Shown here: piece after piece, positions 46,001 to 56,239 of the stretch | Position numbering within the stretch: position 1 is the first letter of the stretch | How the letters are laid out: every line of letters starts with the position of its first letter | Origin: Piscicola geometra | Taxonomy: Eukaryota > Annelida > Clitellata > Hirudinida > Piscicolidae | Direction: 5' to 3' | DNA length: 64,000 nucleotides | NCBI GenBank assembly: GCA_943735955.1 | Contig: OX030968.1 | Span: 4,167,434 to 4,231,433, forward strand | The notes under the pieces: model-generated | The model's input: the letters and a program-made list of their open reading frames with translations, nothing else | Databases searched by the model: none | Told to the model about the DNA's origin: nothing | Translations under genes and position numbers: made by a program

Positions 46001-47889
46001 AACTGCAATGCAAGTCAATGCCAATAACCATCGTCATCATCAACACCGTCGTCATCGTCATCATCATCAACATCATCGTCATCGTCATCAAGTTCATAAT
46101 GATACATTGCAAATGATATCTAATCAGATTGAAATACCAATAATCATCATCATCATCATCCCAACAACACTCCTCCTCATCACTACTATGATCGTAATCA
46201 TCCTCACTACTACATCATCTCCAATCACTATACTCAACCTTCTCCAACACCACCCATCCTTGAACCGCCACCACCACCAGTACCCGCACACCCCTACCAA
46301 CTCCCCCTCCCCCTCTCCCCCCACTAACCAGATTGGCGGATGCCCTGAGTGCATACTTGCTCATGTCGTCGACGCTAGAGCCCGCCACCTCAACACGACA
46401 CACCGTCGACATCGAGCTCTTGTACAGCATCACGTAGAATGCAGACTTTTGCTGTAGTTTGTGGAGGGAGGTGATGATGATGATGATGGTGATGGAGGTG
46501 GTGGTGCTGGTGATGATGGGGATGATGTTGGGTGAAATGGTGATAGTGGCAATGATGATATCAATAATGGTGGTTGCAGTAAAGATGGTGGGTGTAGTGA
46601 TGATCATGATGAAATTATGATGAAAATGATGATAGGGGTAGTGAGGGTGATAGTGTCAGTAGCAAGGATGATGATAGTGGTGATGACAGTAGTGATAATG
46701 ATAATAATGGCAAAAGCAATGCTGATGATGATAATGATAGCACACCTGGAGCATCTTGATGCGCAGTTCGGTCATGGACTTCTCCATGCTGAGGAGCACC
46801 TTGTCGCTCGCCTTCAACACGTCCAGCTCTAGCAGCCTGTCTATGCCAGCGTCCAGACTTGACGACTGAGTTGTTGGAGTTGATGGAGTTGCAAAGGTGG
46901 TCGAGGCGGTTGTGGTTGTCAGTGGTGGGTTGTAGGGGGGTGATTGTAAAGGTGGTGCATTTGGGATGTTTGTAGTGTAGTGATGGTTGCGGTACAGTAG
47001 TGGTTGATGGTGGTTGTGGTAGTGGAGGTGGCGGAAGGGTGCAGTGGTTGTAGCGGTGGAAGCAGTGAAGTGGAGGTTGTGGTAGTGTTGCGGTGGTTGT
47101 TGTGATGCAATGATGGTTGTGGTAGTGGGATGGTGGTGCTGATGCTTGTGGGGTAGCAGTAGATATATTTCTTAAATCAAAAAGTATATTTTAAAAAGTT
47201 AAATTTATTGAACATTCATTATATATAATATATTATTTAATTGCTAAAAAAAAATATTTTAATTTACCATTTCAATTTTAGAAAAAAGCATCATAGCTAG
47301 TATATTTAACTAAAATTAAACTCTAACTTGATGATTACCTTAATATTAATAAATTATTTATTTATTAAAAAATTCTATAATTTAAAAAATACCTAGATTA
47401 ACTTTTGGTTTCGAAAAATAAATCTACAAAAGAGCCTAAATTAGTTCAGCCATACAATGTAGCAATCTATAGACAGTTAGGTTATACAGTCCCACAATAA
47501 CAATAATAATTATTATTATTACTGTTATTTTTTCAATATAGTCTACAGATAGTTTTAAGGCTATACGCCCCTACAATAAAGTGTGCAGACAGTCTGAAAT
47601 CTTGAGGATGGGCTGGGTACCTTGAAGTTGGGGATGTTCTTGTAGGGCAGGGTGGGCTTGGTGAGCTCCTCGTGGTCATACAAGGAATTCCACACCTGCT
47701 TCCTTATCTCAGCCCTCTTGTCTGCACATTTTTGTCAATTATTTCTCAATTGTTATTTATTTAATTATTCTTTAATTCATTATTTGAAAATATTTTTTTT
47801 AATTTCCACAATTTAATTTATTGTCATTTTTTATATTAAAATAAATTTGTCTTTCGTAATGGCCAACCTGGAGATGCTTGGGAACTCAT
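39680..47889 (-). CDS. MTHFSD: MTHFSD-like protein: formyl-THF cyclo-ligase fold plus RRM
   Basis: Family members join a 5-formyltetrahydrofolate cyclo-ligase-like domain to a C-terminal RRM and are thought to bind RNA. Exons, complement: 47868-47889, 47621-47721, 46746-46865, 46329-46451, 45918-46002, 44946-45127, 44449-44587, 44084-44214, 43714-43832, 43079-43259, 41676-41774, 39680-39727. All phases fit, giving 449 aa (human about 380). Exon 2 carries RKQVWNSL and IPNFK; exon 6 carries the family blocks LEYAILCSLG, TLVHDLQVV and VIVTPTR. Exons 8-9 and the start of exon 10 form a Gly/Arg-rich linker (about 258-358). The RRM follows (VYVGDL at 369-374) and ends in a 48-nt exon. A hAT relic lies in the last intron. 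The 7-codon first exon is inferred from a matching phase and donor. Confidence 0.92.
39797..39845. repeat. 49-bp palindrome at the left hAT end
   Basis: AGAGGTCGGACCGGGTACCC is followed within 9 bases by its exact reverse complement. The left end of the hAT element therefore contains a complete fold-back, as if a second terminal repeat had been captured there. Confidence 0.9.
39850..40200 (-). pseudogene. Non-LTR retrotransposon C-terminal fragment inside the hAT element
   Basis: The minus strand encodes phrases such as KRFKDILKASLKAF, then WEQGATNRFTWHSSIHKGA and CEANRITEAEN. This is the recognisable C-terminal tail of animal LINE reverse-transcriptase ORFs (RYKDTLKASLK, WEQ, R-x-x-W, KGA). 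At least one frameshift separates it from the preceding RLFYGEL segment. It is dead and about 350 bp long. Confidence 0.7.
40440..41266 (+). pseudogene. hAT transposase remnant
   Basis: In broken frames the plus strand shows IHMAACLLHPQYE, the region before the dimerisation domain. At 41074-41266 it shows a HATC dimerisation domain: PIPQEVANILFSIPASSIPCE, then RNFSKCGRLTSDPRS. There are stops and gaps between the parts and no intact N-terminus, so the element is not autonomous. Confidence 0.8.
41775..42430. repeat. (GGTGGTGGTCGTTGT)n, C-rich arm of MTHFSD intron 10
   Basis: About 640 bp of repeats which on the MTHFSD sense (minus) strand read ACCACCACAACGACCACC and run into the CCACCACAG acceptor of exon 11 (41774). 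The donor end of the same intron is GTGTGTGTGT on the sense strand. Confidence 0.92.
42960..43070. repeat. (CA)n, donor arm of MTHFSD intron 10
   Basis: CA repeats with AAAGACAC interruptions. On the sense strand of MTHFSD they are GT-rich and lie within about 15 bases of the exon 10 donor at 43078. Confidence 0.93.
43262..43400. repeat. (GGGTGGGTAGAATGGT)n, acceptor arm of MTHFSD intron 9
   Basis: Eight copies of a 16-bp unit adjoin exon 10. On the sense strand they read ACCATTCTACCCACCC and end CCCACCAG at the acceptor. Confidence 0.92.
45195..45520. repeat. (GTGTTGGTGTGGTGAG)n, acceptor half of MTHFSD intron 5
   Basis: About 20 copies of a 16-bp unit. On the sense strand they read CTCACCACACCAACAC and lie in the acceptor half of the intron. 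TTAGGGTTAGGG near 45141 in the same intron is only two telomere-like units. Confidence 0.92.
45660..45917. repeat. (CCACCACAACTACTACTAG)n, donor arm of MTHFSD intron 5
   Basis: On the sense strand these are GTGGTGGTGCTAGTAGTAG repeats beginning at the donor of exon 5 (45917). They face the CACCACACCAACAC repeat at the other end of the same intron. Confidence 0.9.
46866..47160. repeat. GTTGTGGTAGTGG-rich tract, acceptor arm of MTHFSD intron 2
   Basis: Irregular repeats that on the sense strand are CCACTACCACAACC-like and run into the CAACAACTCAG acceptor of exon 3 (46865). The donor half of this intron is AT-rich and not repetitive. Confidence 0.7.
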
Positions 47890-49663
47890 TTTGCTGCTTT
47901 ACAATCAGAGCGGAAACTTCGAAAAACAATAAAACACGAATTATTATAAAATATTGAATTAATGAAATTTATTTGAGCAAACTTTAATTGGAGAAACCAC
48001 ATTGCACCAAGCTCAATGCCAACGCATTCCTAAGGAAGCGAGACGACTCGTGTATGAAAAGTGCCAGTCACGTAACCAAAAAAATTAATTCCATTCAATT
48101 TATACATTTGGTATGACAATGTAGACATAAAAGTAGATAAAAGAACTCAAAAGTACGAACCTTTCACTCAAAAAACCTGATTTCGCCTGCGTGCGGTCTT
48201 TCTCTATTACGGAAACTCTTCAAAACTGCAGTTACAAGCGACCAATGAACGCCTCGGAGCCAACGGGTGCGTTCGGAAAATAACGGTAAAAAAACTTTAA
48301 AAGTTAGATTTGAATGTTTAGCTATAATAACGGTTCAGTAAAAATGTTTTAAATATTTTTGTATTACTTGGATATTTGAAAAGTTTTTTGTATAGTTTTT
48401 GATAGAAGCAATTACTTAGGTATTTCAAGAATGTATTTTGAACAAACAGTTATTTGAACCTCTATAGATCGAATATGTACTTTAAAAACAACAAACTATG
48501 CAAAAAATAGCTCTGTAAGGATAGAAAAGCATGCAAAAAATACTGTATTACATAAGAGGGGAAGAAAGAAGTCAGCACACAGTCTACTTTTACTTTAAAC
48601 TGCACCCATTAGGGCTGCCATAACCACTTTTGTATTCTCTGCATCTGCTTCTTGCTCCTTTTTCCATAATATATTCTCTAATTACATCTATTTGCTTCTT
48701 TCTAGGTTTTTATTCAATCAATCAAATCCTTTCTATAGCGCTTTTTATCACCTTCAATTGCGCTTTCCAATGAAATTGTTGATTAAAACAAACCCTTCCT
48801 TTCATAGGGCTCCATCTTCAGCATTATTCTCCCGATATAATTTCTTTTTTCCAAACCATCGCAAACATGTTTTTCTCTCCTTGTCACCAAAAAGTTTTAC
48901 CTGAGTTGCTCTCTTCTCTTGCCTAACCTCTAGGATCGCCGCCCATGCTGACCTCGTAACCACCTGCAAAAATCTCTGCGTCTCTAGGTCTGCCATCTCA
49001 CGCTCTGCTCTTCGTCCACGCCAACGGGTCTAGGCCGATCATCATCTCGGGCTGTCTCACTGTCTTATACGTTCTTAATTTCATTTTTTCAGACACGTTT
49101 TCATCACAGTTCTTGCCTCTTACTCTCCCAACCGGACCATCCATCCTGCCCGTGCTCTCGAGTAATCGCCTTGTCATCATCACCCCCAAGATCATCATCA
49201 CCACTGTCACCACCATCGTCACCCTCAAGATCATCATCATCACTGCCATCATCATTAACACTCACCATCATCATCACCACTGCCACCACCATCGTCACCC
49301 TCAAGATCATCATCATCATCATCATTATCAAAATCGCACTTGCAAAAGTCCACTAACAAATAGAACTTCCATTCCCTCCTTACAACACTGATTAATTAGG
49401 GATTTTAAAGCTATATTTAACTTCCACAAATGCATTTCAAATTTGAATAAATTATTTAGAAAAGCTCTTTACTCGTAACTAGAAACCTCATAGCGCCAGA
49501 CCATTTGCGTTTCACAAAAGGGGACCAAAAAATGTCAGCTGTTTGGGGGAGGGGCACACCCTAATGCCCCTCCCCCTGTGTCCTCATAAGCATAATATGG
49601 CTGAAATTGCATTAGTTAATAATAAAATCATTAATTTAAAGAGAAACAAATATAAAAAATGGA
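47890..49663. other. Intergenic between TSEN34 and MTHFSD (both minus)
   Basis: Contains the MTHFSD promoter side (47890-48300), a dispersed GCGCT element at 48712-48770, a LINE fragment at 48770-49180 and CATCATCACC microsatellite at 49180-49330. No further gene is seen. Confidence 0.6.
48770..49180 (-). pseudogene. Non-LTR retrotransposon (RTE-type) ORF fragment
   Basis: On the minus strand, in several frames, come SEKMKLRTYKTVRQPEM, then ETQRFLQVV and ERKTCLRWFGKK. These match the tail of RTE-like reverse-transcriptase proteins (KLRTYKTVVRPxx, ExxxLRWFGH). Stops and frameshifts show that it is dead. It lies upstream of MTHFSD. Confidence 0.65.
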
Positions 49664-49669
49664 TTTATT
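49664..49669 (-). terminator. Poly(A) signal AATAAA for TSEN34
   Basis: TTTATT on the plus strand, i.e. AATAAA on the minus strand, 58 nt beyond the TSEN34 stop codon. Confidence 0.6.
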
Positions 49670-49727
49670 TGAGAAATCCCCGAAAATCACACTAAGTTAC
49701 ATTATTATTTTTTAAAATGTTTAATTG

Positions 49728-51593
49728 TTACTTGCCCTTCCACTTAATAGAGATGCACTCAACCATTGCATTCTTCTCGAAATCAACCGCCGCCATTACA
49801 AAAGTCTTCTTGACTGTTGTTGCCATTCGGCCCATCCTGACCAAATCCAACTTGGAATACTTGCCTTTGCTCCTACGGTCAACACACACCACTATGAAGC
49901 TACTATGGAAACGAGATGAGTCACCTTTGTGGTGGTGATGATGATGATGAGAATGAAGGATGATGATAATGATTTTTAAAATAATAATAAAACAAGATCG
50001 ATTTATCAAAACACATAAAAAACAATGATAGAATAAGAGACCACTATACATTAGGATGAAAATAACCTCTATGTGGAGATAAAAAGTATCAAAATATGAA
50101 GTGAACAACGACAGGGTACCAGGGTACACAAGGAAGTCTCCACCAAACTTGAGGCCGGAACTGAGGCAGTATCCCATGTTCCAGAAGTGTTTGAAGACGC
50201 TGTACTTCACCTCCTCCTCTTCCTCCCATCTTACCGCTGATGATGATGTCAGAGAAGGAGGAGGAGGAGGAGAAGGAGAAGGAGGAAGAGGTAGGCAGGT
50301 GTTGGTGCTGATGATGATGCTCTCGTCAGGGAATCTAGCTGGAGATGGTTTTGGGTTATGTAAGGTAATGTAATGATGATGTTTATTGAAACGTAATAAT
50401 GATGAATATTAATAGCAATAATGATAAATATTCATAATAATAATTTATTAAAACTTAATATGAATAATACTTTCCTACAGCTTTTATTTACTCATAAAAA
50501 ACATAAATAAATGTATATAAACTTTATTATATTTTATAAAGGCTGTAGAAAAGTGACCTCACCTGTGTGCACTTGCACGAGGGATGCCTCAACGGGCAGA
50601 CAAGATGTCTTTATAGCCCTCCTCTCCTTCTCAACCTCCTCCTCCAACAACCTCTCCACCTCCTCATCCACCCTTCCATCCATCACTCCATCCATTCTTC
50701 TCTCCATCACTCCATCTGTCTTCTTGATAACTTTGCCATCCATCTCTCCACCATCCACATCTCCATCCATCCTTTCATGCATCCCTCCATCAACGTCTGC
50801 ATCCCTTCCATTTACTCCTCCACTCTCTCTTCCACTTCCACTTGCATCCTTCACCGCCATTACATCCTCTGTGGCATTGTCTGTTAGTTGTACCCTCTTT
50901 GAAGTTAATCTTTTGATGATCTTCATTCTTTTCCCTTCGATGATCTTTCCTATTCTGGATTCAAACTGGGCTAGCTTTTCCACTCTTCCCAACTCAATCT
51001 GATGAATTTCAATGATGATGATGGTGATGATGATGTTGATTATGATGATGATTATCATGATGATAATGGTGATGATGATAATGATGGTGATGATTTTGGT
51101 TAAGATGATGATGATGACCACACCAACCTGTTCCTGATACAACTGTTTCCTCTTCCTTTCGATTTTTCTGGCATGGTTCTTGACTTTGCTGATGTCATCC
51201 TCATTCACCAGAACTGCAAAGCCTGAATATGGTGATTAGACCATCTTAAAAAAACAAATAAAATGAAAAAAATATCAGGTTAAATCAAATGTCCTTCTAT
51301 AGAGGAAAATACCTTTTTCAATGGCGAGTCTAGCTTCATAGGGTGAGAGGAGGAGTGGTAGTGAGAGAATATTATTTTGAAGCGGACATTTAGGCATGCA
51401 TCCAATAAGGGGAGACAGTAATCTGTGTTCTTTCCTCAATTTGTTTGCCTCTTATTGAATTTTAAAACATTTTATATTTGTTGAATTTAATTTAATCTTT
51501 TTGTATAATAGTTTCAACATTTTTACTTTTGGTTCACTCACCGTCTGCTGTCCACACAAAAAAGTTTGTGGACGATTTGAAAATTCGTATCAT
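49728..51593 (-). CDS. TSEN34: tRNA-splicing endonuclease catalytic subunit Sen34
   Basis: Catalytic subunit of the nuclear TSEN complex that cuts the 3' splice site of intron-containing pre-tRNAs. Exons, complement: 51542-51593, 51313-51450, 51128-51213, 50563-50998, 50120-50236, 49728-49924. Phases agree and give 341 aa (human 310). The N-terminal domain shows LPLLLSPYEARLAIEK (exon 2), matching the family's LPLLLMPEEARLLAE. The nuclease domain holds FGGDFLVYPGD and RFHSSF, with the catalytic triad Y275, H283 and K316. Exon 4 adds a linker rich in Met-Asp-Gly (MDGxVDGGxMDG) from CCAT-type coding repeats. The start at 51593 (MIRIFKSS) fits the family N-terminus. The gene lies 174 bp downstream of bystin on the same strand. 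Confidence 0.95.
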
Positions 51594-51707
51594 GGAATAT
51601 TGCTCAATGAATTACGCCTAAGAACTTAGCAACGAGTTTGATGAATCTAAAAAAAATTTAATTTCACATTTCTATAGATATTTTAAAAAAGAAATTGCTT
51701 TTAAAAG

Positions 51708-51713
51708 TTTATT
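51708..51713 (-). terminator. Poly(A) signal AATAAA for bystin
   Basis: AATAAA on the minus strand 54 nt past the bystin stop. It leaves about 115 bp before the TSEN34 start, so bystin's 3' end and TSEN34's promoter nearly touch. Confidence 0.6.
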
Positions 51714-51767
51714 CATGAAAAGAAAAACCAAAAATCTTCAAAAACATCTAATAATTTGTAAAAAATT

Positions 51768-53203
51768 CTAGCTTGTCATCTCTTCCACCTTTTCCTCTTC
51801 CACCACACTCATAAGTTCCTTTCGTATGTCTGGAGTGATGCCTTTGTGGAAGGCCTGTGGACACTTGATCACGTCCAGCAGTTGCTTGCGACCTTCGGGC
51901 CCAAGGTCATTCTTGTAGAGCTGCACAAAAGAGAGCAGGCATTGGTGCCAAAGGACAGGCATTAAGTCGTTTTCTTGTCTTACTCTGTGGTGGATTGGTT
52001 TGGTGGAGATGAAAGTATTGTTAGTGATAGTAATGCTAAAAATGATTGTTTTAAAACAAACATTTTTATTCAAATTAAATAATAAAATAAACCATAAAAA
52101 AAGACCGACACACAAGCCTCCCCCTCGAACTTTAGAAAGAATGTCTTGAGTTCGTCGATGACCACGTTGGGCAAGCAGTACTGCTTGTTGATGAGGGTGG
52201 TGAGGACGATGCAGATGCCGGGGGAGTATTCGAGGCGTGAGATCTCCATCATGGCGGCTGCAGAGTGCTTCATCTGGATGGAGGACTTCTCAAGGACGCT
52301 TGCAATGATGGTCGCTTCCTTCGAGAAGAAGTCTGCCTGCTTGCAGAGGGGCAGCAAGAAGCCCTTGATGAAGCCGCACGACTTGAACATGCACTTGATC
52401 AGCGCGTTGTACAGGTGGTCGTTGAGTTTCTTGTACTCGGCGATGTCGTCCCTGATGCGGGGAAGCAGAACTCGGTTCATGAACTTTGCAGCTTCATTGT
52501 CTTTCAGATTGGAGATGAAGACTCGCGTGCCAGCAAATATTGCAGCTGCTGACCACTTCTCGGGCTCTGTGATTTCCAAAAGTTCTTCCCAAATAGAGTA
52601 CTTTGGAATGATCTTGAAAGGTTTCGGGAGAGGACCAGACCTGTACGCATGCATCACCTTGCCTACCTCCTTGAACAACTCCCTCAACTCATCACTTAAA
52701 ACTGCAGCTTTCTGATCTCCCGCCTCGGAACACTTGCTTTCCAACTCATTCTTCTTGCTCTCGATCGCCTCCAAAACATCCTCCGCCATCTTTTGTCTCT
52801 CAACACCCGTCTCAGGCATGAACTTCTCAAACTTTAGCTTCAATTGTTCATCTAATTCTTCATCTATTTCGTCTCCAAAGTCATTTGAAGCTTCATCTAC
52901 TTCGTCATCATCGTCGGAGTCTTTCTCATGCTCAATCTGCAGGATCTTCTTGTTCGGGTCTATAGGAGACTTTTCCGTGGTGTCGCCTTCAAGCTGACTG
53001 ATTTCATTTAGTTGCTCTCTCGCCTGCTTCAAGATCTTCGAAGACTCTTTTCCACCCACAAAACCATCTCCATCTTCATCTGTCCTTCGTCTCTTCTTGG
53101 CAACCTTCACTCGCTCCTTTGCCAGGTTTCCCTTGATGATCGTATCTGCTAGAGCACCTGGCTTAGCTATTAAAGGATCGTTATTTCTGTTTTTTTTGCC
53201 CAT
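51768..53203 (-). CDS. BYSL: Bystin, pre-40S ribosome assembly factor
   Basis: Orthologue of yeast Enp1, needed for 40S subunit maturation and export. Coding sequence: complement(join(51768..51982,52114..53203)), 434 aa against 437 in human. The N-terminus is charged and Lys/Asp/Glu-rich (nuclear/nucleolar type) with a GNLAKERVK motif. The conserved bystin domain begins near residue 185 (YRSGPLPKPFKIIP) and includes EPEKWSAAAIFAGTRVF, FMNRVLLPRIRDDIAEYKKL and MPVLWHQCLLSFVQLYKND. The single intron has a GTGTGT donor and a CACAGAG acceptor; this pairing (phase 1) avoids a stop. An in-frame ATG 24 nt upstream (53227) exists, but the MGKKNR start is more like the family. Confidence 0.96.
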
Positions 53204-53449
53204 TTTCAATGTTTCTAAATTTATCAAATAAACAGAATAGAAGGAATAATTTTTGATGAACGAAAGTTAGATTTAAAATCAATTGCAATGTGCAATTACA
53301 GCCCACGTGCAAAGTAAAAAAAGTAAGCATTTATTAAAAAAGTAATTTTGTTTTATTCATTTAATTATCAAAAAATATATTTTTATTAATCACAAATTAA
53401 AGTAAAAAAAATTAATTATAAGTTTACTTTTCTAGAGTAATTTTCTAAA
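53204..53449. promoter_or_regulatory. Bidirectional promoter, BYSL and TMEM186
   Basis: Only 246 bp separate the two start codons, so both promoters must overlap here. The sequence is AT-rich with no TATA-like box in a clear position. Confidence 0.55.
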
Positions 53450-54100
53450 ATGTTTCTCAGAATTTTTTCTTCTGCAAAAACTCATTTTATCAAGTCTAGT
53501 AACTTATTTTTACCAAAAAATTCGAAAATTATACTTCAAAGATTCATTACAGGTGGAATAGATCTTTCCAACATTCTTAGGAATAGAAAAGATAAGTCCC
53601 TGATAACCTTCTACAAATGCTCCTATGCCAACTACCTTTACGTCTTCTACCCACCCGCCATTGCCTTTGCAGTTGTGGGACTGGCTTCAAACTATAATCT
53701 TTTGAAAAATTTAGGCTTAATGAAAAAGGAAGATGTATTTGCAGTGGATTTTCCACTTCCTTTCCTCATAGTTGCAGACATCTTTCTAATTTCTATGTTT
53801 CTACTCATTAATTTCTTGAGACGAAGAACTATCACTTACATCGCCTACAACCTGAAAACGAAGAACTTTGAGGCAGAAGTGATTCCCTGGTACCTCTGGA
53901 GAAGGACTTTCACCTTCAACAAGGGCGATGCCAAGCTGATCAATCTCAACAAAAAAAAGATCGCCTTCAAAAACTACAGCATCCTGGGAAATGATTACTT
54001 GCTATTGCTCCAAGACTTCACACAAGCACCCTACTACAACCTTATGGTGGGGAAGCCAGCATTTGAAAAGATCAATGAGAATATGCTGATGCAAAAATGA
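53450..54100 (+). CDS. TMEM186: TMEM186-like mitochondrial inner-membrane protein
   Basis: TMEM186 takes part in assembly of respiratory complex I with the MCIA factors. This is a single-exon gene of 216 aa (human 213). The first 40 residues are basic, Ser/Phe/Leu-rich and lack acidic residues, as expected of a mitochondrial presequence. Two hydrophobic spans follow, near 63-85 (YPPAIAFAVVGL) and 103-125 (FLIVADIFLISMFLL), the second ending in RRR. Shared family features are the FYKxxY start of the conserved part, the LRRR after TM2 and a W-x-W-RR segment (WYLWRRTF). Identity is modest, so orthology is likely but not certain. Confidence 0.8.
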   Translation: MFLRIFSSAKTHFIKSSNLFLPKNSKIILQRFITGGIDLSNILRNRKDKSLITFYKCSYANYLYVFYPPAIAFAVVGLASNYNLLKNLGLMKKEDVFAVDFPLPFLIVADIFLISMFLLINFLRRRTITYIAYNLKTKNFEAEVIPWYLWRRTFTFNKGDAKLINLNKKKIAFKNYSILGNDYLLLLQDFTQAPYYNLMVGKPAFEKINENMLMQK

Positions 54101-54165
54101 ACATGTGAATTATGACAACTTTTTAATTATTTTTTTACTATTTTTATCAGTTGATTCAATAATCA

Positions 54166-54171
54166 AATAAA
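54166..54171 (+). terminator. Poly(A) signal AATAAA for TMEM186
   Basis: AATAAA 66 nt after the TMEM186 stop codon and 65 bp before the left TTAA of the piggyBac element. Confidence 0.65.
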
Positions 54172-54932
54172 ATTTTCTTTCTTATTCAAAGTGTTTAATT
54201 TTTAATAATATTATACAATTCATGTAAAATTTAATTTAACCCATTAACGCATACTGTCCTTTTTTAAGGACAGCAATAAAAAGTTTTTTTAATAATAGTT
54301 ATCTTGATTATATTTATTATCTTTGCAGCTAATCCTGTCCTATATAAACTGAAGTCTTTGTTAAAAATTTTTTTGTGATTTGAAATTGATAGATTGTTTC
54401 GATATTCTGATTTTTCAAGGCGATAACTAAATTTTTGTGTTTTTGTCATGGCTCATGAAAAAAAGTTAGTTATAATTTTATTTAATGTCTACCATTCATA
54501 ATGTATAATAATATTTCATTGTTATTCATTCTTATATCTTTATTTAAAATAAATTTTATTTTACATGTAATATTATTTCCAAAAACTGTGTTTTATTGAG
54601 TGTCCTTTTTTAAGGACACTATGCAGTAATACTGATGGTAAAAACAATTATTTTCAGATTCGCTCTTCATGAAGTCCTTAGTATTTTGGAAGATGACAAT
54701 GATTTCTTCTCAGCAGATACAGTTCTAACAGTTCACACGACAAATCAAAATTTGAAAACATGTCTTTCCTCACATTGTTTAATTAATTTTTTTATGTAAC
54801 AGTCATCAAGTTGATAACTATACAGTATAGCTAGATTGTGTCCATGGTCGCTTTGTTCGCAGTAAATCCTGCGGTTTGCTAAAGGAGCAAACCTGAAAGC
54901 ATAATTATAGCCTATACTCATTCTTTCAGGCA

Positions 54933-54980
54933 ATCAATCAAATAAATTTCTATAGCGCTCTACCCTCAAAATCAAGAGAC
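54933..54980. repeat. Dispersed GCGCT element inside piggyBac
   Basis: CAATCAATCAAAT followed by TTTCTATAGCGCTC and ATCAAGAG. The same arrangement occurs at 5358-5430, 19140-19200, 48712-48770, 56163-56215 and 56605-56660 in either orientation. Here it sits exactly in the loop of the 50-bp inverted duplication. Confidence 0.6.
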
Positions 54981-54990
54981 TATGTTCCTA

Positions 54991-55546
54991 TGGCAAACCG
55001 CAGGATGTATTGCGAACAAAGCGACCATGGACACAATCTAGCTGTAAGCAATGCTATAACTGTCAACAGATTTGAATAATTATTAAGATATTTTCATTGC
55101 AATGACAATGAGAAAACTAATAAATTAGACAGAATGGCCAAAGTGCGTCCATTATTTGATGCTATGAATGACAGATTTTACAAATTTTAGCCCAAAGAAT
55201 GTCATTTGGCAATTGATGAATCAATCGTGTCATATTATGGGAGGCATTCATCAAAAGAACTTATCAGAGGGAAACCTATAAGGTTTGGGAATACAGTTTG
55301 GCGTCTAAATAATAGGCTTGGTTATTTGGTAAACCCATATCAAGGAGCATCGGAAGATTGCAACAGCGATTTAGGCCTTGGTGGATCGGTGGTATCCAAA
55401 CTAATAAGATCATTTTATTAGTCAAATTGGAGATGGGCAAAAAAGATTCAAGCAATGTGGAAAGAAAGTGCAAAAGAAATGCCTTAAATGTAATGTAGCT
55501 TTACATTTGGAGTGCTTCAGCATCTACCACGAATCGTGATTACCGT
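54991..55546 (+). pseudogene. piggyBac transposase remnant
   Basis: Read along the plus strand, pieces match the DDE_Tnp_1_7 order. First comes a CEQSDHGHNL segment ending in TVNRFE. KVRPLFDAMNDRF follows, interrupted by an in-frame TAG. Then come LAIDESIVSYYGRHSSKEL and IRGKPIRFGNTVW (containing the catalytic-region DES), and GLGGSVVSKLI. A terminal Cys-rich motif has the pattern C-x8-C-x2-C...C-x4-YH. Stops and missing N-terminal sequence make it non-functional. Confidence 0.88.
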
Positions 55547-55881
55547 CGGTAGCAATGCATAGCGTCCTTTTTTAAGGACATTTTTTATTTTCATCATAAC
55601 TTTTTTTGTATAAAATATTTCAGACTAATTTTTTGATTTTATTTGTTAGAATCGGGTTTTCAATAAAATGTTAAAAAATTAATTAATTCCTTTGAGTCAT
55701 GCGTTAATGGGTTAATTATTCAAATGTTAGGTTAGCATTTAAATATAAAATAAATATTAGTTCAAATATTAAGATGGGAATTGCCTAAAATTGTTAGTAT
55801 CCATCCCCATATTCTACAGTAAAATTTTTTCATACAAATTTCCTACTGTTATTGACACAATATCGGAGCTTTGTTGTATAC

Positions 55882-55954
55882 GGCCCTGTGGCCCAACGGA
55901 TAAGGCGCCTGACTACGAATCAGGAGATTCCAGGTTCGAATCCTGGCAGGGTCG
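55882..55954 (+). tRNA. tRNA-Arg (anticodon ACG)
   Basis: A 73-nt cloverleaf. The acceptor stem GGCCCTG pairs with CAGGGTC with one G-T, discriminator G. The D arm contains box A (TGGCCCAACGG). The anticodon stem CCTGA/TCAGG holds the loop CTACGAA with ACG. The T arm CCAGG/CCTGG holds TTCGAAT (box B GGTTCGAATCC). A run of five T at 55958-55962 is a pol III terminator. No intron. All stems pair, so it is probably functional. It decodes CGU, and CGC/CGA after A-to-I editing. Confidence 0.96.
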
Positions 55955-55957
55955 AAA

Positions 55958-55962
55958 TTTTT
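55958..55962 (+). terminator. Pol III T-run terminator
   Basis: TTTTT starting 4 nt after the mature 3' end of the tRNA-Arg gene. Confidence 0.8.
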
Positions 55963-56162
55963 ATTTCAGCGGGTTTACTTTTTATGAACTTTTTTTGGTT
56001 AATAAAAAAAGTTTAACATTTTATTTTTACACGATTTAAACATTTCTTTAAACTTATATTTTCCAGAAATTCAAAGACTTTTGAAGGCGCTAAAAGTTTT
56101 AAAGTTTATATTCTGAAAATTTATAGAAACGACTGTTTTTGTTAAAATAAAATATAAAAAAA

Positions 56163-56215
56163 TCAATCAATCAAATCAATTTCTATAGGGCTCTTTACTC
56201 AAATTCAAGAGCGCT
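56163..56215. repeat. Dispersed GCGCT element
   Basis: (CAAT)n, then TTTCTATAGGGCTCTTTA and TTCAAGAGCGCTCG. The short inverted pair AGCGCTC/GAGCGCT flanks the 3' part. A further diverged copy lies at 56605-56660. Confidence 0.6.
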
Positions 56216-56239
56216 CGTGTATAAATTTGTTAAACAGAT

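Larger units (their letters stand above)
54236..55715. mobile_element. piggyBac-superfamily element with TTAA duplication
   Basis: The element is 54240-55711 (1472 bp), flanked by TTAA at 54236-54239 and 55712-55715. Both ends carry the 13-bp inverted repeat CCCATTAACGCAT. The TTAA target and CCC-start ends are diagnostic of piggyBac. Inside are a broken transposase, three copies of a hairpin (GTCCTTTTTTAAGGAC at 54256, 54602 and 55564), and an inverted duplication of 50 bp (54830-54879 against 54993-55042) around a dispersed GCGCT element. Confidence 0.95.

Noticed and set aside
53225..53227. Upstream in-frame ATG for bystin
   Set aside because: It would add eight non-conserved residues; the start at 53203 (MGKKNR) is closer to the family N-terminus. 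It cannot be excluded without 5' end data.
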